From assembly GCA_964429915.1 (NCBI GenBank), contig CAYSDZ010000006.1:53822-117821 (forward strand): 64,000 nt of DNA, given 5' to 3'. Source of the DNA: Alteromonas_F sp964429915 (GTDB lineage: Bacteria; Pseudomonadota; Gammaproteobacteria; Enterobacterales; Alteromonadaceae). A program made the translations under genes and the position numbers. The notes below the pieces were generated by a model. It had not been told where the DNA came from and did not search any database. It saw only the letters and a program-made list of their open reading frames with translations. Below are positions 37,447 to 45,300 of the stretch, in pieces (positions within the stretch are counted from its first letter, which is position 1; each line of letters begins with the position of its first letter).

Positions 37447-37839
37447 TTATTTTTTATTGTTTGTGCGAAACATGGCTGTCCAGTAGACAGCAGTAGCAGC
37501 GATGTACCCTAGAAATAGTGGTATAGGAACCAAATTAAGGACTTTAAACGCTACTACAAATAAACCTATTGTCATTGCCAGCTTTACTTTTGAACCCTGG
37601 CTAAAACTACGTGCCACCGCTTGCGATTGGCGAGCGCCGGAATATCGGAATGCGAAGAAGGAAAACACAGCGTTTGGTAACAAACTAATAATACTGCCAA
37701 AAGCAAAAGCACAACCGGTTTGCTTATTTACAAACAAAATCAGCATAGCACTTAAAATCGCAGAACTTACCAGTTGGAAGACTAATCCTGTTATCGCGAT
37801 CTTTTTACCTGCCGCTATGGATGTTAGTTTCCCAGTCAA
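37447..37839 (-). CDS. atpI: ATP synthase accessory protein AtpI
   Basis: 130-residue, four-helix membrane protein; the second helix has the GSIISLLPNAVFSFFAFR signature. It aids c-ring assembly and is non-essential in studied species. First gene of the atp operon, with a good promoter directly upstream. Confidence 0.92.
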   Translation of the reverse strand: MTGKLTSIAAGKKIAITGLVFQLVSSAILSAMLILFVNKQTGCAFAFGSIISLLPNAVFSFFAFRYSGARQSQAVARSFSQGSKVKLAMTIGLFVVAFKVLNLVPIPLFLGYIAATAVYWTAMFRTNNKK

Positions 37840-37870
37840 TTCGGGTTTTTCTCTTTCTAAAAGCGCCGAA

Positions 37871-37898
37871 ATTATACTGTTTTATTGATTATATTCAA
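37871..37898 (-). promoter_or_regulatory. sigma70 promoter of the atp operon
   Basis: On the minus strand TTGAAT (37893-37898) and a perfect TATAAT (37871-37876) are spaced by 16 bases and lie 32 bases upstream of atpI. Confidence 0.6.
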
Positions 37899-37938
37899 CA
37901 TTTACTCAAAAGAATTCTCTTTAGATAACGCAGTTAAA

Positions 37939-38844
37939 CTAATCTGATTGGATATTAAAATGTGAAAGAATGCCATCGAGCTGCTGTAAGTCGCTAAACG
38001 CAATGGTTATTTTACCTTTACCGCGCGTATTGTGATCGATATTTACTTCAGCACCGAGCGATTCAGACAGTGTATTGGTGAGCCGTTTTACATCGGGATC
38101 AATGGTTTTTGGCTGTTTAGGCGCAGCAGGCTCTAATACCTTTTTAACTAATTTTTCCGTATCCCTTACCGTTAACCCTTTTCCGGCAACCGTTCGAGCG
38201 GTTTCAGATTGCGCGTCACCGTCTAAGGAGAGTAGGGCTCTTGCATGCCCCATTTCAATGTCGCCGTATTCAAGCAGCTTTTTTACATCGTCATTTAAAT
38301 TATTGAGGCGAAGCAAATTAGTGACCGTTGTTCGGCTCTTGCCTACCGCTTCCGATACTTCAAGGTGAGTGAGTGAAAACTCTTGCATTAATCTTTCAAG
38401 CGCTTGCGCTTCTTCCATGGCATTCAGGTCTTCGCGCTGAATATTCTCAATCAATGCGATGGCCACTGCGGCTTCGTCTGGTACAGGTTTAACCAAACAG
38501 GGTATGACTTCTAAACCTGCTAATTGCGACGCTCGCCATCGGCGTTCCCCAGCAATGATTTCGTACTTATCTTCTCCTGTAGGCCGCACAACGATGGGCT
38601 GAATAATACCTTGAGAACGGATTGAGGAGGCTAACTCCTCCAATGCCTCTGGAGACATGTCTTTTCTGGGTTGATATTTGCCGGGTGACAAAAACTCTAT
38701 AGGTAACTTTTTTAATTCATTCGCATTTGCGAGGCTTTGATTATCGTTTGCGTCATTTGAATTTTCGCTTTGCGTATCATGAGCTCGACTGGTGGCAAGC
38801 AGGGCATCTAAACCTCGACCTAACCCTCTTTTTTTTACAGACAT
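37939..38844 (-). CDS. parB: chromosome partitioning protein ParB
   Basis: 301-residue ParB CTPase and parS-binding protein. It has the conserved N-terminal RGLGRGLDALL, the catalytic/CTP-binding box GERRWRA (99-105), a central helix-turn-helix (THLEVSEAVGKSRTTVTNLLRL) and a C-terminal dimerisation domain. A poorly conserved Asn/Asp-rich linker (about 25-45) sits between. It pairs with parA 29 bases upstream; two matching parS sites lie in recF. Confidence 0.97.
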   Translation of the reverse strand: MSVKKRGLGRGLDALLATSRAHDTQSENSNDANDNQSLANANELKKLPIEFLSPGKYQPRKDMSPEALEELASSIRSQGIIQPIVVRPTGEDKYEIIAGERRWRASQLAGLEVIPCLVKPVPDEAAVAIALIENIQREDLNAMEEAQALERLMQEFSLTHLEVSEAVGKSRTTVTNLLRLNNLNDDVKKLLEYGDIEMGHARALLSLDGDAQSETARTVAGKGLTVRDTEKLVKKVLEPAAPKQPKTIDPDVKRLTNTLSESLGAEVNIDHNTRGKGKITIAFSDLQQLDGILSHFNIQSD

Positions 38845-38873
38845 GTTTTCCTCTGTCTTTATTTTTTCACTTA

Positions 38874-39677
38874 TTAACTGGCTTTAGCAGCCTCTTTTTT
38901 AGCGGTGGCGTTTTTGCGTCGTAGAATTTCTCCTGCCAAAGCAAGATACGCTTTTGCCCCTGTCGATGATTTATCGTAGTACATAGCAGGTGCACCAAAG
39001 CTAGGTGCTTCTGCTAAACGCACATTCCTTGGAATAACGGTTCGGTATACCTGTTCACCAAAATGACGTTTCAACTGTTCCGATACGTCATTTGCTAAAC
39101 GGTTTCTAGGGTCATACATAGTGCGTAAAACCCCTTCAATTTTCAAATTTGGATTAACAACCGATGCAAGTTTTTGAATGGTGTCCATTAATGCGGTCAA
39201 ACCCTCAAGTGCATAATATTCGCATTGCATTGGAACGAGCACTGAATCAGATGCCGCTAGAGCGTTCACGGTAAGTTGATTTAAGGAAGGGGGGCAATCT
39301 ATAAAGATAAAATCGTACTTATTTTGGACTGATGCCAACGCATTTCTTAATTTTACTTCTCTTGCAAATTGCTCCATTAACTTGATTTCTGCTGCTGTAA
39401 CATCTCCATTCGCTGCAATAAGATCATACTTTCCTGACGTTGCTTTTACTATGACATCGTCAGCGGGTTTTTCTTCAATCAACAACTCGTAGCTAGTTGC
39501 GTGAACGTCGTATTTATCAACGCCACTTCCCATTGTGGCGTTACCTTGAGGATCTAAGTCGATAAGCAATACCCGGCGCTTTGTTGCTGCCATTGACGCC
39601 GCAACATTTACCGCAGTCGTTGTTTTGCCAACACCACCTTTTTGATTAGCAATTGCAATGGTTTGTGCCACAGACAC
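38874..39677 (-). CDS. parA: chromosome partitioning ATPase ParA (Soj)
   Basis: 267-residue ParA/MinD-family ATPase. It has a deviant Walker A KGGVGKTT (13-20), Walker A' LIDLDPQGNAT and Walker B FIDCPPSL. It has no N-terminal DNA-binding domain, as in chromosomal type Ia-less ParA/Soj. It acts with ParB to segregate origins. The end is Lys/Ala-rich. Two bases separate it from rsmG. Confidence 0.97.
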   Translation of the reverse strand: MSVAQTIAIANQKGGVGKTTTAVNVAASMAATKRRVLLIDLDPQGNATMGSGVDKYDVHATSYELLIEEKPADDVIVKATSGKYDLIAANGDVTAAEIKLMEQFAREVKLRNALASVQNKYDFIFIDCPPSLNQLTVNALAASDSVLVPMQCEYYALEGLTALMDTIQKLASVVNPNLKIEGVLRTMYDPRNRLANDVSEQLKRHFGEQVYRTVIPRNVRLAEAPSFGAPAMYYDKSSTGAKAYLALAGEILRRKNATAKKEAAKAS

Positions 39678-39679
39678 CT

Positions 39680-40321
39680 CTAAGTATTCTTTTTCACCAC
39701 AACTACATGTCTATCGCCGGTGAGTCCGGGAACTTGAACGCTATGTGTTGCAACTAATTTGAATGATTCGCTGAGTTCGGTCAATTCAGTTTCTGGAAAT
39801 TGACCTTTCAAAGCAAAGAAACAGCCTTCTGAATCTACCAGATGCTGACACCAGTGCAACATATCTTTTAACGAAGCGAATGCTCTGCTCAATACGCCAT
39901 CAAAATAGTTAGCATGAGTGTAAGCTTCAACTCGACTTTGCACAGGCTCAATATTACTTAAGTTAAGTTCAAAAGCACACTGTTTCATAAAGCGTACTCG
40001 TTTACCCAAACTATCTAGAAGCACGAAATGCGCATCAGGTGTCACGATTGAAAGCGGAATTCCAGGCAGCCCCGGTCCAGTACCGACATCAATAAATCGC
40101 TTACCCTTTAAAAATGGCTTGACGGCAATAGAGTCCACAATATGTTTGATAAGCATTTCGTGCGTGTTTCGAATTGAAGTTAAATTATACGCTTTGTTCC
40201 ACTTAACCATCATAGCTAAGTAATCTAATAGTTTTTTTTGCTCACTGTTATTCACTTCAAACGTGAGTTCACAGCAGTACTCGCTGAGTAAACCCGATAG
40301 CGTTTCGCGATCAAAATCCAT
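39680..40321 (-). CDS. rsmG: 16S rRNA (guanine-527-N7)-methyltransferase RsmG
   Basis: 213-residue SAM-dependent methyltransferase modifying G527 of 16S rRNA. The SAM motif FIDVGTGPGLPGIPLSI and the WNKAYNLTSIR segment are diagnostic. It sits 17 bases after mnmG, the classical gidA-gidB pair. Confidence 0.97.
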   Translation of the reverse strand: MDFDRETLSGLLSEYCCELTFEVNNSEQKKLLDYLAMMVKWNKAYNLTSIRNTHEMLIKHIVDSIAVKPFLKGKRFIDVGTGPGLPGIPLSIVTPDAHFVLLDSLGKRVRFMKQCAFELNLSNIEPVQSRVEAYTHANYFDGVLSRAFASLKDMLHWCQHLVDSEGCFFALKGQFPETELTELSESFKLVATHSVQVPGLTGDRHVVVVKKNT

Positions 40322-40338
40322 TCACGTATGCCCTTGAG

Positions 40339-42240
40339 TTATGCACTTTGCTTGTGCTGTTTTCTCAGCAAACCTTGTTTTTTAAGATGGACCAGTAACA
40401 GTGATATTGCTGCGGGTGTAATGCCCGAAATACGTGATGCCTTACCAATAGTCTCTGGTCTAGTTTGAGTTAACTTGGTAACAACTTCATTCGACAAGCC
40501 TGATATTTTGCTGTAGTCAAAATCAATGGGCAGTAACGTTTCTTCGTGCCTACGTGACTTTTCTATTTCATCTTGTTGTCGAGCTATGTAGCCTGCGTAT
40601 TTTATTTGAATTTCAACCTGCTCAGCAGCAGTTTTGTCTTGAAGCGGCGGACCGAACGCGTCTATAGACATTAGGTTTTGATAATTAATTTCTGGCCGTC
40701 GTAATAGATCTTCACCTGAATGTTCTCGACTAATGGGCGTTTTTACCAATTCGTTTAGGGCCTGAGCGGCACTGTGCTCTGGATGTACCCATAAACCGCG
40801 CAAGCGTTGCAGCTCTTTCTCAACGTTATCTTGTTTTTGATTAAACGCTGCCCAACGCTCGTCATCTACTAAGCCGATTGTTCTTCCCAATGGCGTTAGA
40901 CGAATATCAGCGTTATCTTCGCGCAACAACAAACGATATTCTGCTCGGCTTGTGAACATGCGATAAGGTTCTTTCGTTCCCATGGTAGCTAAGTCATCTA
41001 TAAGCACTCCCATGTAAGCTTGATCGCGACGAATAATCAATGGTTCTTTCTGTTGAGTTTGTAACGCGGCATTAGCACCAGCTATTAAACCCTGGGCCCC
41101 AGCTTCTTCATACCCAGTAGTGCCATTGATTTGTCCTGCGAAAAACAAACCGTCGATAAATTTAGTTTCTAATGTTTGTTTTAAATCTCTGGGATCAAAA
41201 AAATCGTATTCTATGGCATATCCAGGACGAATAATGTGTGCGTTTTCAAAGCCTTTAATTGAGTGAATAAGCTTGCTTTGCACGTCGAAGGGCAAACTGG
41301 TAGAAATTCCATTTGGATAAACTTCTACACTGCTTAATCCTTCCGGCTCTACAAAAATCTGGTGAGATTGCTTATCAGCAAAACGTACAATTTTGTCTTC
41401 AATAGACGGACAATATCTCGGTCCGACACCTTCTATCACACCCGTAAACATAGGTGATCTATCAAGTCCACTGCGAATAATATCGTGTGTTTTTTCGTTA
41501 GTATGTGTGATGTAACAAGGTATTTGTTGAGGATGAAGCGACTGATCCCCCATAAATGAGAAAGTAGGAGTAGGGAAGTCTCCTGGCTGAGGCTGCATCA
41601 CATCTAGATTAAGAGAGCGTATATCTAACCTAGCAGGAGTGCCTGTTTTTAACCTATCTACGCGAAAAGGCAGTTCTCTTAGTCGTTTTGCAAGTGCGAT
41701 GGAAGGTGGATCGCCTGCTCGCCCACCCTTAAAATTTTCAAGTCCGATATGGATCGTTCCACCTAAGAAGGTTCCTACCGTTAACACGACGGTTTTAGCC
41801 TTAAATTTAACGCCCATCTGTGTCACTACACCACAAACTCGATTATTTTCTACAATCAGATCGTCGCAGCTTTGTTGGAACAACGAGAGGTTAGCCTGAG
41901 ATTCTACTTTTTTGCGAATGGCACTTCGATATAACGCGCGATCAGCTTGGGCGCGAGTGGCTCTCACTGCTGGCCCTTTACTAGCATTCAGTGTACGAAA
42001 TTGGATACCACCTTTGTCTATGGCTAATGCCATTTCTCCACCAAGCGCATCTATTTCTTTTACTAAATGGCCTTTCCCTATTCCTCCAATTGCAGGGTTA
42101 CAGGACATTTGGCCAACAGTATCTAAATTGTGAGTAAGTAATAGTGTATTTACACCCATTCGAGCAGAGGCTAGCGCGGCTTCTGTGCCAGCGTGTCCTC
42201 CGCCAACAACGATGACATCAAAACTTTGATGGTAAAACAT
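40339..42240 (-). CDS. mnmG: tRNA uridine-34 carboxymethylaminomethyl enzyme MnmG (GidA)
   Basis: 633-residue FAD-dependent partner of MnmE in making cmnm5U34 in tRNA. The FAD motif VVGGGHAGTEAA (GGGHAG at 13-18), SCNPAIGGIGKGHL, and the Cys-containing NGTTGYEEAGAQG are intact. The frame extends 16 codons upstream, but MFYHQSFDVI at ATG 42240 is the family start. It borders oriC, as in most gammaproteobacteria. Confidence 0.97.
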   Translation of the reverse strand: MFYHQSFDVIVVGGGHAGTEAALASARMGVNTLLLTHNLDTVGQMSCNPAIGGIGKGHLVKEIDALGGEMALAIDKGGIQFRTLNASKGPAVRATRAQADRALYRSAIRKKVESQANLSLFQQSCDDLIVENNRVCGVVTQMGVKFKAKTVVLTVGTFLGGTIHIGLENFKGGRAGDPPSIALAKRLRELPFRVDRLKTGTPARLDIRSLNLDVMQPQPGDFPTPTFSFMGDQSLHPQQIPCYITHTNEKTHDIIRSGLDRSPMFTGVIEGVGPRYCPSIEDKIVRFADKQSHQIFVEPEGLSSVEVYPNGISTSLPFDVQSKLIHSIKGFENAHIIRPGYAIEYDFFDPRDLKQTLETKFIDGLFFAGQINGTTGYEEAGAQGLIAGANAALQTQQKEPLIIRRDQAYMGVLIDDLATMGTKEPYRMFTSRAEYRLLLREDNADIRLTPLGRTIGLVDDERWAAFNQKQDNVEKELQRLRGLWVHPEHSAAQALNELVKTPISREHSGEDLLRRPEINYQNLMSIDAFGPPLQDKTAAEQVEIQIKYAGYIARQQDEIEKSRRHEETLLPIDFDYSKISGLSNEVVTKLTQTRPETIGKASRISGITPAAISLLLVHLKKQGLLRKQHKQSA

Positions 42241-42349
42241 AATACTTAACCTAATTTTAAAATGCTGAACGATAAAATAGAAACCCAAAAAGGGTCGCGT
42301 ATTCTATCGGAGATTATATTCATTTGGAATGGTTAAAATCTCGACAATT

Positions 42350-42710
42350 TTTGTTTATTGTTGTTAATCTCTAAAATCTAATCTTTATAAAGATCTCTAT
42401 AAGATCTTTGTTATTATTATTATTAGTAACCATTTATTCTGTGAATAAGAAAGATTAGTTCTATTTAATCAGTAGTTTACGATTGATCAAAAACCCTTAA
42501 TAAGTATCGGACAATAAGCCACTTAATATGTGGGTAAGTTGTTAATTTATTCACAGTTCAAAAAAGGCTAATTTTCTAACCGTTAGCATCCACGGTTTTT
42601 CCACAGTGAATGATCTGATCTTATCCACAGCACTTAACTTTTTGTGTTTTATATGTGTATAAGATGTGAGCGCCCTTATTTATAGGGCGCAAATACGCTG
42701 TGAATAAAAC
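42350..42710. other. oriC: chromosomal replication origin oriC
   Basis: An AT-rich unwinding region (about 42360-42430) has repeated GATCT-containing segments (42392, 42403) followed by five TTA repeats. DnaA boxes follow: TTATTCACA at 42440-42448 (minus) and 42547-42555, TTACCCACA at 42529-42537 (minus), TTTTCCACA at 42597-42605, perfect TTATCCACA at 42621-42629, TTATACACA at 42654-42662 (minus) and TTATTCACA at 42699-42707 (minus). Further GATC sites at 42485, 42612 and 42617 suggest Dam/SeqA control. The position between mnmG and the mioC side matches E. coli. No IHF or Fis site was assigned. Confidence 0.9.
42670..42690. terminator. GC-rich hairpin at the oriC edge
   Basis: GCGCCCT (42670-42676) pairs perfectly with AGGGCGC (42684-42690) across a seven-base AT loop, between two DnaA boxes and about 35 bases past the end of the DUF4097-type gene. 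It could stop transcription running into oriC. The T-tail is poor. Confidence 0.4.
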
Positions 42711-42722
42711 GAGGAAGAGCTT

Positions 42723-43282
42723 TTACCGATGATCGATTGAGACGCTACCGCCCGATGTTTTAAGTTCAATTTCTGGACCACCTCCATTTACGGTTCCGCG
42801 AATAGATTGTTTTTTAGTTCGTCCGTTTACATCAAAGTCGCTCGAAATTCTGCCCCCCCAGAGGTATCAGCCTTAATGTCGCCAAACATGTCTTCAATTC
42901 CAATACTTCCGCCCGCTGTTTTCAATTCAACACTGAAACGCTGGGGTAGGGTGATAAGGTATTTTACTTTCGGGTTATTCCAATTTCCCCAACCTTTTTT
43001 TTCTTTGTTTTCGCCAACTACAATTAATTCTTTGTTTATTTGCTCAATAGTGACTTTAAATTGTTCCTCATTTTGACCATTTATATTCACCTCGATTATT
43101 GCAGTGTTTTTTTTGTGAGTATCTATTTCAATACTGCCTGTATCGGTACGCAAATTGAGTATGTCGCCGGCACTTACGTCTATGATTTTATTGATTTGCT
43201 TTGCATAAATAGTAAAAAGGAAAAGAAATAGAACGAATAGTGCAACGTGAAGTTTGTTGGTTATTAAAAGAATAGATTTCAT
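42723..43282 (-). pseudogene. DUF4097-type protein, frameshifted at a G7 tract
   Basis: A 151-codon frame starts at 43282 with an N-terminal hydrophobic signal/anchor and beta-repeat segments (SAGDILNLRTDTGSIEIDTH, ELKTAGGSIGIEDMFGDIKADTSGG) typical of DUF4097 putative adhesins. It stops early at 42827. Adding one G to the seven-G run (C7 on the plus strand, 42853-42859) restores a natural ending, ISSDFDVNGRTKKQ through LKTSGGSVSIDHR, stopping at 42723, for 186 residues. The gene is therefore broken, phase-variable, or affected by a one-base sequence error. No partner genes are known; it sits between oriC and dnaC. Confidence 0.8.
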
Positions 43283-43343
43283 GTGTGACTCCTATAAATT
43301 ATTTTTTATTGAGTCGCACGTGAAAGGTGGAAAGTTTAAACGC

Positions 43344-43367
43344 TTATGTTTATAGCTATAAACATAA
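43344..43367. promoter_or_regulatory. perfect 24-base AT-rich palindrome
   Basis: TTATGTTTATAG (43344-43355) is followed directly by its exact reverse complement (43356-43367), two bases past the dnaC stop and about 60 bases upstream of the DUF4097-type gene. It looks like an operator for the latter; there is no T-tail for termination. Confidence 0.45.
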
Positions 43368-43369
43368 TT

Positions 43370-44197
43370 CTATTTTACTTCATTTGGCTTATAACGCGTA
43401 GAGTAGTGTAGGGTGTTACTAGGCTCGGGTATTTCGGGCGTAATGGCATTTCGTTTACTCGGACCTGAAAATCGCACTTTGTATGTTTCATATTCTTTAA
43501 TTGATTCGAAACAATATTTGCCTAAAGCCTGCTCTAATTCATTGAGATTGTGATTAGTAATCAAAATACAGTTTTTGTTATCCACTAAACGTTGTCTTAA
43601 TACGTTTCCTAACCAGCTTTGTGCGTTTTTCTTTAACGCGGTTTCGTTTACGCACACTTCGTCCAATATCAACAAGTCGACATCGAGTAGCTGTTGATGA
43701 GCTTGGCGAAATTTTTCACCGATATTGTCCTGTGATGAAAAGTCATAAGAAAAAAAGCGCATTTCCAGTAGTGTAGAAAGTTGCCGATAGAGTACTGTTA
43801 TTTCATAGTCTTCGATAAGTTTGTGAGCTATTGCGCCAGCAATGTGTGATTTTCCTCGTCCATAGTCGCCATAAAAAAGCATCATGTGAGATCGACTATT
43901 TCGCCATTCCATGTCTTCGTGTGCGGCGATAAAGGATTCCGCAATACCAATGGCTTCAACGACGTCTTCACTGTCGGGAGCCAAGTTGTTAAAGGTCCAC
44001 TTTGGATTGAGATCGGATTGTCCATAAATGGTTTCAATTCGTTTGCGCTTAGTGTGTTGTTGCAGTTGACGAATATCATCATTGGCTTGCTGGTCAAAAA
44101 CTTTACGCATCGAAGGGTAATCGATGATGTTTTGTGACACTTCGGGTTTTCCCATAGCACGTGCAAGCTGGTTGAGTTTATCTTTAAACGATTGCAT
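43370..44197 (-). CDS. dnaC: DnaC-type replicative helicase loader
   Basis: 275-residue AAA+ ATPase of the DnaC/IstB type. Walker A is GDYGRGKS (110-117), Walker B is VDLLILDEV, and sensor 1 is CILITNHN with an Arg-rich C-terminus (KVRFSGPSKR). The N-terminal about 70 residues would bind DnaB. It follows the DnaT-like gene by eight bases and lies about 1 kb from oriC, which argues for chromosomal initiation rather than a mobile element. A closely similar class (IstB) serves IS21 elements, but no transposase is present. Confidence 0.87.
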   Translation of the reverse strand: MQSFKDKLNQLARAMGKPEVSQNIIDYPSMRKVFDQQANDDIRQLQQHTKRKRIETIYGQSDLNPKWTFNNLAPDSEDVVEAIGIAESFIAAHEDMEWRNSRSHMMLFYGDYGRGKSHIAGAIAHKLIEDYEITVLYRQLSTLLEMRFFSYDFSSQDNIGEKFRQAHQQLLDVDLLILDEVCVNETALKKNAQSWLGNVLRQRLVDNKNCILITNHNLNELEQALGKYCFESIKEYETYKVRFSGPSKRNAITPEIPEPSNTLHYSTRYKPNEVK

Positions 44198-44205
44198 GGG
44201 AATTC

Positions 44206-44856
44206 CTACTTGTTGTTCTTTAACTTTTTATATTTTGCCACTAGGCGTCTAGCGTTGTCATCTACCTCTATAGAAGAAACAGCCTTAGTTTGTTCTTGAG
44301 TACCAATAATTTTTACAACATCGGTATTGTTCGCTAAACGTTTGCGTTTTATATGTTGAGCAAATTTTTGCGTCCATTGGTATTCGGTATGTTTTGTTTG
44401 TTTTTGTCCAAGCCAATACGCAATAAAATCTCCAAGCTCATCTTGTGCGTAGTGCTTATCAATAACGCCAATCAGTGCAAAAATATCATCCAAGGTGTCG
44501 TCATTTGGGATCCAATTTTTGTATAGCGCTTGTTTTTCATCTTTATTTTGTATTTTTTCTATTTCGACACGTTGGGTCAACAAAAGACTTTTCCCATTTA
44601 AGGAACGTTGAATATCGTCTTCTTCTTGAAGATGAACTAATTTCGCTGCAATCAGCTCTTTCAACAATGAATTAATCTGGCGACCTCGAGTAAACGTTTG
44701 CTCTTTGCTATTTAATAAATTCAGTAGTGCCTTGTAGTCGAGGGGTTGCGATAAGCCTGTAATTGGATTAGAAGAGGGTCTCAAGCCCAAACAGTAAAGC
44801 GCTCTGGCATCATTACTTATATTTGTTGAGAGTGCATTAAGCTCCGATTTATTCAT
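44206..44856 (-). CDS. dnaT: DnaT-like primosomal protein
   Basis: 216 residues. The N-terminal half is a winged-helix-like region (DYKALLNLLNSK, FTRGRQINSLLKELIAAKLV). The middle matches the DnaT single-strand-binding domain: KNWIPNDDTLDDIF...LGDFIAYWLGQ and TEYQWTQKFAQHIKRKR. The C-terminus is basic. It should work with DnaC (immediately downstream) and DnaB in helicase loading or replication restart. It starts three bases after mioC. The call is strong on domain plus pairing, weaker for strict orthology with E. coli dnaT. Confidence 0.8.
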   Translation of the reverse strand: MNKSELNALSTNISNDARALYCLGLRPSSNPITGLSQPLDYKALLNLLNSKEQTFTRGRQINSLLKELIAAKLVHLQEEDDIQRSLNGKSLLLTQRVEIEKIQNKDEKQALYKNWIPNDDTLDDIFALIGVIDKHYAQDELGDFIAYWLGQKQTKHTEYQWTQKFAQHIKRKRLANNTDVVKIIGTQEQTKAVSSIEVDDNARRLVAKYKKLKNNK

Positions 44857-44859
44857 ACC

Positions 44860-45300
44860 TTAAAAGTAGTGAGCGATCCATTCAACCGCATTATCTTCTG
44901 GAATGGGGTGTTGTAAAACATCAATGGTATGAAGGGGTGCGGCTAATGAACATTCTGCCTCTTTTAATCGTTTTTCTATTGCCGCTGCGCCGAAGCAAAA
45001 CGTATCGTAACTGGAATCGCCCAGACCTATCACATAAGCTTTAAGGTTGGAAAGTTGTGCGCTTTCGAGTTGCTTGGCAAAGGCTTGAATGTTGTCGGGT
45101 AAATCGCCAGCGCCATGGGTTGATGTACAAATTATCCAAGTGGATTCAATCGATAAGTCGTGAATGTCTGGTTGTAAGAAAACAGTAACCTTGTAGGCTT
45201 TTTCTTTTAAATATTGCTCTATAGCTTCTGCAACATACTCAGTGGCACCCAGTACACTGCCTACAATAATTGAGATGGATTTAGACACGTTATTTTCCAA
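44860..45300 (-). CDS. mioC: flavodoxin family protein MioC
   Basis: 146-residue flavodoxin-like FMN protein. It has the phosphate-binding loop IIVGSVLGATEYVAE and flavin contacts ICTSTHGAGDLPDN and IGLGDSSYDTFCFGA. MioC is classically next to oriC in enterobacteria; here dnaT-dnaC and a DUF4097-type gene lie between. It overlaps the mnmE stop by 11 bases. Confidence 0.9.
   Translation of the reverse strand: MENNVSKSISIIVGSVLGATEYVAEAIEQYLKEKAYKVTVFLQPDIHDLSIESTWIICTSTHGAGDLPDNIQAFAKQLESAQLSNLKAYVIGLGDSSYDTFCFGAAAIEKRLKEAECSLAAPLHTIDVLQHPIPEDNAVEWIAHYF

Noticed and set aside
42361..42430. TTA-repeat and AT-rich stretch as a CRISPR or microsatellite array
   Set aside because: It fits the DNA-unwinding part of oriC; no repeat-spacer pattern.
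43313..43328. CACGTGAAA half of a parS-like site near the DUF4097-type gene
   Set aside because: Only about 11 of 16 positions match parS and the left half is absent; likely chance.
43370..44197. IstB accessory ATPase of an IS21-type element
   Set aside because: No IstA transposase or IS ends nearby; it is paired with a DnaT-like gene in a core operon.
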